A stretch of 64,000 bases of DNA from Ectocarpus siliculosus (GCA_000310025.1 FN649734.1:2799739-2863738); one strand, 5' to 3'; counted from the first letter of the stretch, positions 1-12,700 are shown. Numbers and translations are program-made. Notes: generated from the sequence alone by a model not told the origin.

Positions 1-433
1 GGGGGGGGGTTTTTCCGGGGTTTTTTTTCCGGGGGCCCCCCCCAAAAACAGGGCCAAAAAGGGGTGCCCCCCTTTTTTTTTGTTGCCAAAGGGGGGGGGG
101 ACCCGCCCCCTTTCCCAAGTTTCCCCGGATTTAGGGGGAAAGGAGGGCCCTTAAAAGCCCCCCTTTGGGGGAAAAAAAAAAAAAAATTCCGGCAAATTTT
201 CGGGTGTTACAAAAAAAAATTCCTTTGGGGGGGGTTCCCCCATTGGGGAAGGGGGGGGGGGGGGTCCCCCCCCCCCGGGCCTTTTTAAAACTGAAAGGGT
301 TCCCCCCCGGGGGGCTTCATAATCCCTGGAAAAGGTTTTGGGTTGGGCGGGCCGGGGGTTAAAAAAGGGGGTTCGGGGGGGGGGGGAAATCCTTTTTTTT
401 CCCTTTTTCCCCCCCCCCCCCCCCCCCCCCCCC
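1..433. other. Low-quality contig end made of homopolymer runs
   Basis: The stretch consists almost entirely of runs of 4-25 identical bases (G, C, A, T) with no normal sequence texture, ending in a long C run just before position 434, after which ordinary sequence starts abruptly. This looks like an unreliable consensus at a contig end. Apparent reading frames inside it are proline/glycine/lysine homopolymers and should be ignored. Gene B's next exon should lie in or beyond this stretch. Confidence 0.85.
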
Positions 434-598
434 AGATGCTGAAAGAACGTCCCAACCCGGACCTATATAGTCCAAAGTGGTCGAAGTGTGTGCAAGATGC
501 AAGATTGAAAAGGAATGTTGTGGGAGTTAAACACAGAGAGGAAAACACAAGGCCCCTGGACGTGGATCTTCCTAAACCTCTGGTCTCTTATCGCGTAC

Positions 599-3500
599 CG
601 GCGTCATCGTGCCAGTGGTCGCAGTCCTTAACGCCGGCCCCGTCAAGGTGCATCTGCACGAAAAAGTTGATGCCCTGCGGTGTAGGTTTGGAAACCACAA
701 AAGAGGGAAGAGAGAGCGGAGCGGGGGTGATAATGTATCCTCGTTTGCCTGACATCCTCGGCCATCGCACAAAGAATCAGCTCCCCTCCCTGTAGACAGC
801 AAATCTGCAGAGTTTTTCAATGCAAGAAAAGCACGAAGGAAATATACGATATCAAACACTACACGAATATTGGCAATATTCCCTCGTGTATTGACAGCAC
901 GTCGGGTTCGAAGGTTCGGCCAGTGGGTGAAATAGCAGCAACCGCCAGAAAGAGAACAAGATATCTCCTCGGGAGCATCGGCGGGAACATGCGCTCCGGG
1001 ATTTTGAGAGCACGAGTGGACGGCGGCTCGGACATGGGTGACCGGCGACGAAAGTCCAAGGCAACGAAAGTTCCACCGTGAAAACCAAAACGATGGAGCT
1101 CGCGTTTTCGGTGTGTTTTAGTGTTGGTTCGTTGCTGAACTTGACAACACGAAAACACACAGCGAGTATGCATGTAAAACCGTGACACCATATCATACCA
1201 CGGCCATTACCGCAACTGCTATGAAAGACGTCATTCGGTGAGAGGTGTGTTTGCACGAGGGGGAGTACGAGGAAGTATAATACTGCCGTAGGGGCAAAAT
1301 TGATCGGAACGACAACGATCAACCTTTCCAGCTCTCCCGGTGACATGGCTTTTCCACCGGGGGGAGGGGGTGCGTAGCATCGTGACGGTTTCGACCCACG
1401 GTTGCATCCCAACGCGACCTCTCCCACGGTAGTGGGGGTAACGACGCGGCTTGGGGGCTTGTCGCCGTTCTTCAGCGCGCCGCACTCGGCGGTCGGTTTA
1501 CTTCACGGAACGCAACTATACGGAACGGAATACGCTTGTGCTCCGTCGGCGATATATCGATTTAGATACAACAAGTTCTCCCACACTAATGTCAGTATAA
1601 TAAGCCAAACCGACAGCCAGAACCTCAGGCAATCACAAACGGAAAAGAAGCCTAGAAAGGAAGGATATGAAAACGAGGCAGGAGAGTGCGACCCGCGATG
1701 ACGGTAAAATTTGTCGCGGTCCAGGGAGCGAAGGAGGAGGGGGGGCGCACCTTGTACTCGTCGCCGTAGACCGCGTTCCCCTCGTAGGTGGGGAGGCGGT
1801 AGAGCGTCTCCAGGGCGTCGAAAAACGCCTCCCTGTCCTCATCCTTCAGCTGACGGATCTCCCTTCGCACGTACTGCGCAAAAAAAAGAAAACGCGCAAA
1901 AACATATAAGACGCAATCGGCTTGGCTCCTCGTTGGTTTTGGTGGAGCATGCTTATGCTCCATAGCACTGGGTCAAGAAGCGTCGTCGACTTAATTCATG
2001 TATTCGTCCGTCTTCTATTCCACGTGCATGAAATAATTTGTCCCTCACGCTGATCCACCAACATTTAATACCTTCTGTACTTAAGAGCAAGGTGCACGGA
2101 TGGTGCGTCTCCTGCGGCAGAATGGCTCTCGGTTCGATCGAGAAACGGGAGACTTCTTCCGTCTCCTGACATATTCAACATTGAAAGCACAGAGTTCCAA
2201 ACCAGTGGCCACAAGTGACTCCAAGACACATGCTTCCTTGCAACCCGTTTCTTCGGTGAAGAGATATCGTTGTTGGGCTTTCAAAAGCTGTCAGGTTTGA
2301 TTGGTGCAGCTATTTAGCTGTGCTAATAGTCATAGACACCAGGACTGCTTTCTTTCTCCTCCGAGAAACTCGCCGCTGCTTGTCCATCGGCGGCCCACGG
2401 CACAGCCTTTCCCTCTCCGTCTTTAACACAAGACGAGCATCGTGCCGTTTTCGATGCGTCTCTTTGGCACAGACGGGTGTCGTGTCGGTATTTTTCGCGT
2501 CGTATCTTTTCTTTTTTTTTTTTTTCGTCTCGAATCCCCCTGGGTTCTAGACTCTCTTGGCTTCACCTTGTACTGCCGGATCAGAATATCACGACTCCCC
2601 TCGCCGTGATCGACGTGTCAGAGAAGGGCCTGGCATTCTCAGCCGTCAAATCACGCTTTTTTTGTGTTTCAACGCGCGTGTCATGTGCCTGGAAGTGCAT
2701 ACTGCCGGGGTGGTGGTCGCCCCTTGCTCACACATACATCTGAAACCTCTAGGACCTCCTGCTCGATGGTTTCACGGTTTGTTGCAATGTACCGAGGCAG
2801 CAAGGCGGCTGATGATTGGTTCATCCATCATCGCACCTTGACCATGACGTGGGAACTCATGCGGTACACGTTTCCGGTAGCGACGTCGATCTGCATCAAG
2901 GACACATCGTGCAGTCCGACCGACGTGAAGGTACGCTCCACCGTCCTGAAAACACAAACAAACACATCATACATACATGACCAAAAACCGGAAGCACAAG
3001 GGAGAGAGCTTCAGAGTGTTAGCTATCTATTTGCATGCACAGATAACCTACAAATGGAACAACTTTTTTTTGACGATTTCGAACAAGTGTCTGGGAAATC
3101 GTAGACATACAGGTACTTTCTGACGCTATGAATTCATTGCTAATCTGTCTCAGACTCTTTTCTATGATAGAGATGGATTCGTTGTGTCATATTAAGAAAA
3201 ATAAAAAAAAACACACACAGAAAGACTACTACCCATTCGAGATATACCCACAGCAGTCGAACGGGATGTGGTGGAGTCTACTCAATCTTACACTCTTTTC
3301 TTAGATAGAGATGGATTCGTTGGGTCATACTAAGAAAGAGAAAAAAACGTAGTACCTCCCCTCCAGCACAATTCCGTCCCCGAACGACCACTGGAACACG
3401 TCCTCGTCGGCATCCCCCACGGTGGAGCTGGCCGTCAAGGTGGTGCTCCGGTGGGGCTCCGCGATGTGGTCCCACTTGGTGCTGCTAGTCACGCGCGGGT

Positions 3501-4741
3501 AACCGTTCGTGCTCTGGAAGGTTATCGCATGGGAGGAGGTGGCTTGCTGCTCCTCCTGCTGCTGCTGGTGCTGCTGCTGCTGCTCCTTCTTCTGTGTCCT
3601 CGCTGCTTTCCGCCCGTCAAGGGCGAAGGGGTGGCCGCGGGTGCACTCATGGATAAACGCATATATATGCCGTGTAGTCGTTTAGATCTGGTACGGAGGG
3701 AGAGGGGGTTCAAACCCGTCGCCGGTCTACTACTTAACTTTTTTCCATCCGTGGCTTCCACTACAGGATCACCTGCCTATCCTACAACACACAGACGCGC
3801 AAGGAAGGCTACTTTTTCCCTCCGATGCCTTGTAGTACTGCATGTAACTTTTTTTCACTCGGCGTCTGCTTTGCATGCCGCCTATTGATTTGACTCGGCA
3901 GAAGAACTCTTGCGATTACTTTTGCACCCCTCGCGCCGTACTTGCTGTTGAAAGTAGACTGCTGCTGTAGATATTAGGAGAGAGTCATGCCCGGAAACAG
4001 TGATGACACGGCGGTGCGGATCCTCGGTCGCAGAGCCCACCAATTGCGCGGTTCGGTAGCGATAAGCACGCGTCATCGGACGGTACATAGACTACAACAG
4101 CATGACGCTTCTGTAGACTATGTGGACAATCAAGAACCTCCGTCTTCACAAGGAAGGTCTGATGCTGTGAGATTACCAAAGCTGCGTTGTTTCCACAGGG
4201 CGTCACTCTTTATATCAAATATATAGTACTCTTATGTGTCTATAGTATAGCTATTATGTTGTACAGCCACGTTTGGGTGGTGGCCTCTTGGTGAGAAACT
4301 GCCTCTGTGGTTCTTTGCCGCCGCTTCTTCCCTACTGTGGCAACAATTATCTCCGAGCCACGGCGGATTGACAGGATTATCGTCGCCAGGCACAGACCTT
4401 TCCTTTCTCCACACTCAGCAACGACAGCACTTTTTCCTTCCTGCCGGCGGACAAATGGATTGTGTTGTTGGAACTCGGCCGACAAAATGCTGGAAGACCA
4501 ATTGGGAATACCTATGGCAAGTCCCACCTGACGCATCAACACGAACCGAAGGTGATTCAGCAGCAGCGAGCGCCGTTGCCGCTTTTCCCGCAGGATCTGC
4601 CGGGAAAACGTTGCTGGCGGTGAGGTCGCCGCCGGCTAGCAACGACGTCAAAACGGCTGCTCCGGCACACGAGCATCGGAGAGCAACAGTCGCGAGGGCT
4701 GCGCCCAACAAAGCAGGCGCCGTGCCACTTGCAGCCTTCAT
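599..4741 (-). CDS. Tyrosinase-like secreted copper oxidase, gene B (5' part; 3' part outside the window)
   Basis: Five exons on the minus strand: 4528-4741, 3356-3602, 2837-2945, 1751-1873 and 599-674. Phases agree at every junction and borders are GT-AG. The start at 4741 opens a signal peptide (MKAASGTAPALLGAALATVA...). Exon 2 encodes a Gln-rich linker from a CAG/CTG tract, then a conserved block (WDHIAEPHR ... DVFQWSFGDG). Exon 3 completes a beta-sandwich, PKD-like module (RTFTSVGLHDVSLMQIDV). Exon 4 carries YVRREIRQL...FFDALETLYRLPT, the entry to the tyrosinase fold. Exon 5 carries the first CuA histidines (HLDGAGVKDCDHWHDDAG). The family oxidises phenols to quinones with a binuclear copper centre; secretion is inferred from the signal peptide. 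Exons 3, 4 and 5 have the same lengths and phases as gene A exons 2, 3 and 4. The remaining CuA histidine and all of CuB are missing because the contig end follows, so intactness cannot be judged. Confidence 0.82.
3124..3332 (+). repeat. Short dispersed repeat in gene B intron, with copy at 5736-5811
   Basis: Bases 3124-3191 closely match 5736-5811 (shared core GATAGAGATGGATTCGTTG). A shorter version of the core recurs at 3300-3332. Between them, 3212-3280 is a copy of a second small repeat described separately. The motif ACAGAGTCCAATGATG that precedes the 5.7-kb copy also occurs near 36889. These look like fragments of one non-coding mobile family. Confidence 0.6.
3549..3590 (-). repeat. CAG/CTG triplet tract inside gene B exon 2
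   Basis: On the plus strand this reads as interrupted CTG triplets; on the coding strand it gives two short glutamine runs flanking a histidine within the linker between signal peptide and PKD-like module. The reading frame passes straight through it, so the tract is coding. Gene A has a shorter Gln/Glu-rich linker at the same place. Confidence 0.75.
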
Positions 4742-6980
4742 GTTACTGGCCTATACCCTTCTCCAAACCACGGCTGCCGCCTGTGCGTTACCTCCGCTTT
4801 GCAGAGGCAAGGCGTGATGGTGTGCTCTGCGATCTTCGTCTGCGTTGGCGCGCAAATGTTTTGTGCTTCTACGTGGTGGTGACCGACAGGGAGACCGGGC
4901 GAAAACGATCTGGTTGCACGCCACGCATAGCACTCTTTTTCGATCCCCTACGTCGGGGGGTTGCGTGAACCGTGATCCCAAGGGTGGATTGCATAATTCG
5001 TTCGGATCAAGGTCATTTGTCATTTGCACCGGAAATCACGTGATGTTTGCATTATTCACGGCTTTTTTTGAAGGCGTGGTACGCTGTTTTTTTATTTTTT
5101 TTCTTAATTAATATGACACAACGAAAAGGAAGGGCGGTTCGCTTTGTTGAAAGTCTTAGTCCCTTCTTTTTTTCGAAGTTCGAAAGACTGCTGTCATTCC
5201 TGTAGCCAATCACATCGTCGGCAAAGCGTCTGTTGTCTGTTGCTGCGTCGCTGCTGTTGTTCTCGCCGTGTCTGGTGTGCGCGTGCGTTCATCTCCGTGC
5301 TCTCCTGCTCTCCTCCTCCTCCTCCTCCTCATCTGTCGCTAACCCTGACCCTCTGTTCTCTGTTCTACCTGGCTGTCCAGACCACTCCAGACACAGAGCA
5401 ACAACAGCAGAATAGCTAGGGCAGAGAGGAGAGAAGCCGGGCTTAGAGTCACAGCCGGCGAGGTATGCCAAGTTCGATGATCACGGTCTCTTTGTACACT
5501 GCTATGTACTGCTGCTGCTGCTGCTGTAAAGCAGTCAGTCTTGATGAGTCTATGTCTGCCCCTTACTGGTACACATACTGTTCTTGGCAATCTTGGTACC
5601 CTTGGCGATCTTTGCCACACAGGTACTGAGCGGGCTAACAATGGTACAGGATACATACAGAGATACAGAGTCAGTAGATCCCGGTATCTACAAGCTAGAG
5701 GGGCAGAAGACAGAGTCCAATGATGGGAGAAAAAAACGCTATGAATTCATTGCTAATCTGTCTCAGACCTCAGACTCTTTTCTATGATAGAGATGGATTC
5801 GTTGTGTCATACAGTACTCAGAATAAAAAAAATAAAAGAAAAAAAGCTGTGAAAAAATTTCAGGTACATCACCAAAATACATATTGTTTTTTCAAGCAGT
5901 TGGCTATACCTGACACCAGGTTTCGGAGGCCTATTTTCGCGTAATTTTGATGGGAAATAAAGCGAAATTCCTCCATTCATTCCATTTTTTTCGCCTCCGG
6001 CGGCGCCTTCACCACCCAGGGGGGGGCATTTGGGCTCGCCCAGCGAGCTTCCACGCCTTCGCGCGTCAGCTTACTGTGATCGCCCATAGAGCCACATACC
6101 ACACCACCAGTGTCCTGATGATCTTACGCAATACCGGCCATCCACTGTGCAGTGTCGCTGTTGGCTGAGCCCGCGTGTCTGTCTCGACGTTGCCCGTTGG
6201 CCCGTGGTGCATATTCATACGATATGCATACATACCACGTTCTGCGGATTTTTCAGACTGACCTCCTCCGTATGTGCGTGTGCACACGTGCACACACACA
6301 TGTATGCCTCCCAACGTCCCGACCCCAACCCCCACCGTGTCTGCACGGTCTACATTGCTCTGCACCTCTGCTGACGCCACTACTACGTAATGCCTCGGCT
6401 GCTGGAAAGCGCATGTGGGGCAGTTGGTTAGAAGCAGCAGATAGATGTACACCTCTCCAGGAATCAAATGCTTGTTTATTTGTGTTCCGAATACGAAATA
6501 TATGTCACTCCATCGCAACCAACCTTCACTCTCCATTTCGCCATTTCGCCAATAGTCTATGTTGTACCCGTTCGAGATACAACTAGTCTGAGCCAAACGG
6601 GATGTATGTATGTTGTGTTGGAGTCTGTCTTGGAGAGCGTATCTGCACAATCTCCACACAGCAGCAACCAGACACACAGCAGTTTCAGTCATTATCATGT
6701 ACGTGTACAGTAACTCCTTGCCGGGCATGATGGCGTCGGCTTCTCTTCTGTGAAGTGGTCGGGTGTGCGTTAGTTATATATACAAGTATACTGCTGCTGT
6801 GTCTGTTTTGGGGATGTACACAGCAGTAGACTAGAGTTCAGTCTACATAGACTATATTGTAGGATCTGGTAGATACACCGCACGCACCTTTTCCTCTTTT
6901 TTTTTTTTTTCCTGCTTTTCTATTTTCGGTGGAAATTCGAGCCTCTGTCTAGTACTACAATGCTTAAATTTGCTGAATTC
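4742..6980. other. Upstream region of gene B; no gene recognised
   Basis: Region 5' of gene B. It contains a CTC/CTG-rich patch (5230-5340 and 5508-5530), the dispersed repeat copy at 5736-5811, and a fragment near 6555-6630 resembling the small repeat found in gene B's intron. The longer open frames (for example 6066-6728 minus) show no recognisable domain and low-complexity composition. No promoter element could be assigned. Confidence 0.5.
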
Positions 6981-7034
6981 CAAGGTCGGTCGTGTTTCTA
7001 CAGTACATACAGTACATACGGACGTACTCGAGTA

Positions 7035-7905
7035 TCTTACTCGAGTATTTTACTATACTCTGCCAATAGTAGGTTTAGTACAGCTTTCGAGACTGTACTA
7101 AACCAATAGTACGCTTGAGTACACCTCTCCGTATTGTACTATATATACTGCAGGTTTAGTACAACTCCCGGTACTATACTAAAACCAACAGTCAGTACGT
7201 TTAGTAGTACTATCAGTACTGTACTCTACTCGTTCGGATAGTGTAATCCGAGTATCTACGTATCTACCCGGATCTGCACGGATTCCGGCCAAAGAGCGTG
7301 TTGATGACGTCATTCTTGTGCAGAATGCGGCGTGTTTTTGTTCTGTGTGTGTGTGTGTGTCTTTATTATTAGCATCGACCGCGCTAATCGGCTGACCAAT
7401 GAAAAGACGTCAGTCTTAGTGCAGTTGAAAACACGTGTGTGTGTGTGTGTGGATTTTATTATTCCTTAAGTCCACACAGAGTACGCAGCTGCAACAACAA
7501 CAGCACTCTCGGTCCTCTACTCAGGGTACTGCTTTCGGTCTATTTGCTTCACTTGAACGCTTCTCTAATAATGTGTGCGTCCTGGTACGCAAAAATATGG
7601 GTCTCCACACTGCTGTACTGTCCCCAAAGTCAATGGTAATGGTACGCTTTAGCACAGCTCTCGATACTGTACTATCCCAATAATACGCTTTAGTACAGCC
7701 CTCGATACTGTACTATCCCAATAGTACTATCCCAATAGTACGCTTCAGTCAGCTCTCGATACTGTACTATCCCAATGTAGTACACTTTAGTACAGCCCTC
7801 GACACTGTCTGTACTATATAACCAATAAATAGTAGGCTTTGTACACAGCTCTGCGTACTGTACTAAAATCAACAAAAAGGTTTATTAGTACAGCTCTTCG
7901 TACTG
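7035..7905. repeat. Two blocks of a degenerate minisatellite whose units fold as hairpins
   Basis: Blocks at about 7035-7235 and 7640-7905 contain roughly four and six imperfect units of about 42-50 bp built on AGTACAG...CTGTACT separated by CTCTCGA-like loops and joined by TATCCCAATAGTA. AGTACAG and CTGTACT are reverse complements, so each unit is a short stem-loop. The blocks are separated by about 400 bp holding GT-dinucleotide runs (7347-7362 and 7434-7452). No protein is supported. Confidence 0.75.
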
Positions 7906-8096
7906 TTGTTATGGTATTTGGACCCTTGGACTAAGATACCATCTGGGCGGGTGTATCTTTCAGGAATTACCCCGACCACCTGCCCAGGTTCCTAGTATTC
8001 CGACTTTATGTGGAGGTCAAGATATGGAGATTCAGGGAGCACAGATACACGTACGTACATAAAGAGTAGGATCTGAGAGGATATATATATATGTGA

Positions 8097-8105
8097 TAAT
8101 AGATT
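8097..8105. repeat. Left target-site duplication of the MULE
   Basis: TAATAGATT immediately precedes the left terminus; an identical copy is at 14540-14548. Confidence 0.92.
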
Positions 8106-9130
8106 CGGCACGGCTAAACACCCCACCGGTGGGGAAATTTCTTAACCACCCCACCGGTGGGGTGGTTAAGGCATAAACACCCCACCGGCTGTATCTCGCT
8201 CTACAAGACTCCAATCAGCTCAGGACTTCCACGGGTGTGCTGCTGCGTTGCAGGGCTATCATTGGACCCATCGTGAGGCCGAAACGGTACAGTTTTCGTG
8301 GTGCCACGGTTGGTGGGGCATACCGTATATGACACAAGATAACACACCCCCTGGGCCGATTTTCAAAGCTCGATTTCTCAACAGCAGGAAGAGTCACAGC
8401 GCCGAAAACGGCGGCGTTGGAACCGTCTCGTCGAGAGGTTTTCGAAAATGTATTGTTTCGTTTATGCATCCTCTTCGTCGTGGAGTAATCGAGCTTTGAA
8501 AATCGGTCCGGGGGGTGTGTTATCTTGTGTCATATACGGTATACCGCCGCTACCCCACTGGTGGGGTCGATAACGTTATTGACCCCACCAGCTGGATCTC
8601 CCTCTACAAGGCTCCAATCGATACACAACCACCTGTAGGAGTGTGTGGTCGATGCACGCACAGCGCACAGCAGCGGGCAGCACCTGGGGCGCCGAACAGG
8701 TCAAGAAATCCCGCCGCATGACGCCAAACACCCGAAGTGGGTAGCGAACACTGCCTTCTATTCTCTTGCAGGCAGACTTCCCCACTGCCGTATGTAGCCC
8801 TACAAGACTCCAATTAACACAAGACATGTTCGAATGTATTGCTGCTTTGCAGGGCTATCGTGGGATCCATGGTGAGGTCGAACGCTAAAGGTTTGGTGGT
8901 GCCACGGCCGGTGGGGCAAACAACGCAATGCATAGTGTATGCCCCACCGGTGGGGTGGATAAGGTTAAACACCCCACCAGCGGCATCTCGCCGTACAAGA
9001 CTCTAATCGAAGAACAAGCGCCATAGTTAGAGGGTGCTGTTCATGCACACACCGCGTACATCACACAGTACACAGCACACAGCACACAGCACACCGCACA
9101 CAGCAGCTCTGCACCACTGCACCACTGCAG
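8106..9130. repeat. Left terminal inverted repeat of the MULE
   Basis: Reverse complement of 13738-14539 with scattered mismatches, interrupted by the MITE at 8323-8539. It contains a perfect 30-bp palindrome at 8141-8170 centred on ACCGGT, a further CCCCACCGGTGGGG at 8121-8134 and another near 8941-8954, and a CA-rich microsatellite near 9060-9100. Small open frames at 8576-8827 recur in the right TIR only because the DNA is duplicated; they are not genes. Confidence 0.9.
8323..8539. mobile_element. 217-bp MITE with TA target duplication, nested in the left MULE TIR
   Basis: The insertion starts CCGTATATGACAC and ends GTGTCATATACGG, with about 50-bp terminal inverted repeats that differ at only about two positions. 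It is flanked by TA at 8321-8322 and 8540-8541. The right TIR shows the uninterrupted sequence with a single TA at this point. Size, long TIRs, no coding capacity and TA duplication fit a Tc1/mariner-type non-autonomous element. Confidence 0.88.
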
Positions 9131-9740
9131 CAGACGCGGGGGGGAACAAGTCAACAAATCCCTCCGCACAGGGAAATCTTGCCTTCCTCACTAATGTACA
9201 GTAGAATATCCACTGCTGTTGTTTGAGGTTCACACATGGATGCATTTCGTATCCGTTCCGTATATTGTTGCTGTTCCTTGCACGCACCATGCATTGGAAA
9301 CACCATGCCCGTTAGTCGGCGCTCTCTTTCATGTGTGACGACGTGATATACTCTTAGTGTACTGGAGCCGCGATGCATACTAGACTACATCAAGTACGTA
9401 AATACGTCCATCATCGCCGCGCTGCAAGTAGCGATGCAAAAGTAGACGGAGCGCAAGCAGGAAGGTTGTTGCCCACAGGTTAAACCCGTTGGAACCTCCA
9501 GTTGCGGTCATGAGCGTTCGGTTGTGTCTCGCCACACGAAAACAAGTAGTTCATGACGGATTGTAAGCCAGCCGCAGCCAAGGCATGGCTCCCTGCTGTC
9601 CCCGATTTTTGGTGTCTCGTATATTCCAGGAACCCTCTTTCGTTACGCCGATTTCGTTACCCCCCGGAACACGGACATTCTAATATGCCCCCCAACTCTC
9701 TGAAAAGGACACGCGGGGAATACCGTGGAAATCGTGTGGA

Positions 9741-12700
9741 TCAAATTCCAGTGCCGTTCTGCTCCGCGTATTTACTCCTCTTCGTCAACCGGCGCCCGTT
9801 GTTGAAATCCCTTATCCTCTTGGTTTGACGAGACTTTCCTTGCTGCCCCTCCGAGTTTCCGGGTTCCTCTTTGGCCCCCGAGCGATGCTGAAGAGGTTGC
9901 CTTCTACCGTCCTTTTTCGGCCTCCCCTTCTTGGGCGCCTCTCCAGGATTTTGAACGCCTGTGCCTCCCGCGGACGAGTTGAGAAGATACCGGAGAAAGT
10001 CCCCAACCTTGTCCTGGACGGACAGCGCTTGATGCAGGGGCACGGACCTCATTATATCTCCTACAAGCTACTTGCTCTTCGCCATCAGATGGGCGTAGAC
10101 TCGACGCTTGTCGGAAGCGCTTCTATCCTGCGCGGCGCGCCCCGGTTCAGCAGGATGTATGCCATCCACCGCTTCATCGCATGTCGGTCCCCAGTAGTTC
10201 TCGTCGCTGCCTTCGTCATGGCCGTCCCGCCCTACGCCGTGGCCTGACGACGACAGCGCCGATGAGATGCTCCACGGCGAATCTTTGCCATCTTCTCTTC
10301 GACGCCAACGGTTGTGGATACATGCGCCGTTGAAGGTATGGGTGAAGGACATCTCGTCGCTTTCGCCAGTTCTCCCGATAAGGTTGACAAGCACCGCAAA
10401 GTAGTGCCTACAAGGCAGTCCGCGCCGCAATAGCTGTAAACAGGAACATAAGTGGAAGTTGTCAGGTCCGAACACCACGAGGGGGCCAGGTCTGTTCGCC
10501 GTCCACTTGTATCGAACGGCCACGACCAGTTCGATAGGTATATCCGCAATTAAATCCAAGAAGGCTGACAGCGACGTACGCGCCCACATAGTGTTGTCCA
10601 CCGCAGCTTCGCCGGCTAACTGGTCTCCCTCGAGATCGGTATCAGGTGGTGCGACCTGAAGAATGTTGAGCTTGAGGCGCAATGAGCGAATCTTGGCGAG
10701 GTCGTGCTCATGGAGAGGCAGCGGGTCCCCATTCTCGTCCTCACGACCTGAATTCACCAACTCGGTGTCATACGACTGCGCTTCGTCGACCTGCGCTCTG
10801 ACCTCCTGCGACAGAATGAGGTTCGACAGTACGAAGATGTGTTGGATGGGGTTTCAGTTCGACTGGATGGTGTCTGCTTGTGCTTAAGCTTGGTAGACCA
10901 CGGACACACCATCGCACGAATTCAACAGCGGCAACGATCCATATTCCAAAACACGACTCACGTGCTGGCAGTACTGACTAGCACCACAGGCTAAGAGCTC
11001 CTGCTTCACGGGTCTGAAGAAATTCTCCACGTGGGTATCCCGGAAGGCCACGCCAGCGGGAAGGGGGGGTGTCGCTAACCTGTATGCATGGCATCAAACG
11101 CAGTGTTACATAATGCTTAACGGCGGGAGAAATCCGCACACAATGTCGATCCGCCACCAGTGCGTGTAGCTACAGGTAGAGACAAACTCGCGTGTTGTGG
11201 AGCACATCGGAATACCCCATAAGTCGAAGCGCGCGGATACCACCTGCTGCCATGGGTGACGAAAACAGACAAACTCACCTCACAGTCTATGGCAATCATC
11301 TTGCTGAGACGGTGCAGGCGATCCCAAAGAGCGCACAGAGATAGCTTCTTGTCGACGCCCGAGCGTTTCGCCACCCCGAATAAACCTTCCGTGCGCTGAG
11401 TAGCAACCATGCCTAGCGTGAGGACAGTGGGCCGGCAGCAGAACGCCCACTTGGTCTTGTTCCTACGACGGTTTACGACGCGGGTACCAGAGTGAATTAG
11501 TGAATATCGAGTGTAAAGACGCGGCATCGATCGCTCAAGCCAGGGCATAATGACAGCATTACGGCGCTTCCTCGAAATGTACGGAGGGAAGTTACTCACT
11601 TGATCAAGTCCGCTATGTATCCTTCACACTTCTTGCCGGCCACAAGTTGCTCCAACCGAGCCACTTGGGTCGCAAACACCTGCCACCGAAGACAGTGGTA
11701 GACACAAGACACGCCAAAGGTTATGTTTACCGCTCGTTGTGGCGGGGCGAACGGGTGGGATAGACCAATGCATTCTCGCGGGGCCGTCATGTGGCGGCAA
11801 CCCACGAGTGAATGCCATCGTACCTCCGGGGTAGCTGCATAAGCTGCGTTTCTGAAGCAACGCATCATGTCGGTCTTGTCGTCATTGTTAGCAGATGATG
11901 ACGAGAAGTTCTTGAGGACGTTCTTGAAGACGTGCCACAACAGTGCAAATGCAGCGTCCCTGGCCAGCTAGAGGCTATTGCAGCCGTCATTGCAAGATCA
12001 GCGTCGGTCAAGATCACCTGTGGAAAAGGGTACATGTACTTTGTCAACGGATGGGATAGGCCATGGACGGCGCGGTTATGTCGACAGCCACTAGACAAGC
12101 TCTTCTGCGTCTGCAGTACATGCCTCAACAAATATAGACGTCTATTTGTTCCTATCGCGAAGCGACTTTTTATTGTACATCATCCTGACCTCGTTTCTAC
12201 ATGTACGCCATGAATGAGTGTTGTGAACATCGTAAGAGGGTCACCTTCGGCTTCGGCCCACCGGCAGCGGCCTCATATCTGTTCAGGATCCATTCGAACG
12301 TCTCCGTACACTCAAGACCGCAGAAGGCCCTGCCCCCAAAATGCAGCAGCGATTCTCGTCGTCGACGCCCACGACGAACAGAAGAGGGCACCCGTACCTA
12401 CAGACAAACATCAGCCCGAGTTACATGACGCATTGATACTTCTCCTTGCAGCACCAAATACCCCGACCATAAACGACGAGCGTGGATTTTAAAGGGGCAA
12501 CCATGAGCAGCGTAGCGTAACGAGCGGTCCCACATTTGCTGTGGAGACATGCAACCTGTCGAAGGGGGTATTGTGTGCACCTGTTCGTGAACACCGTTGT
12601 ATCCAGCTGTATGTAGCCCCCAAATCTTGCAATCTGTTCTTGCTGTTGGACGGTAGCCCAAAACACATCCACCAATCGTCCCTGGGCATCCAGCGTGTGA

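Noticed and set aside
343-795. 150-codon frame at the window start
   Set aside because: The first third is homopolymer junk and the rest is antisense to gene B exon 5 and its intron.
7640-7905. Repeat block as a CRISPR array
   Set aside because: Units are adjacent, diverged and of variable length with no unique spacers, and the genome is eukaryotic.
8576-8827. Conserved 83-codon frame present twice (also 14037-14288)
   Set aside because: The conservation comes from the terminal inverted repeat; no domain or start context supports a gene.
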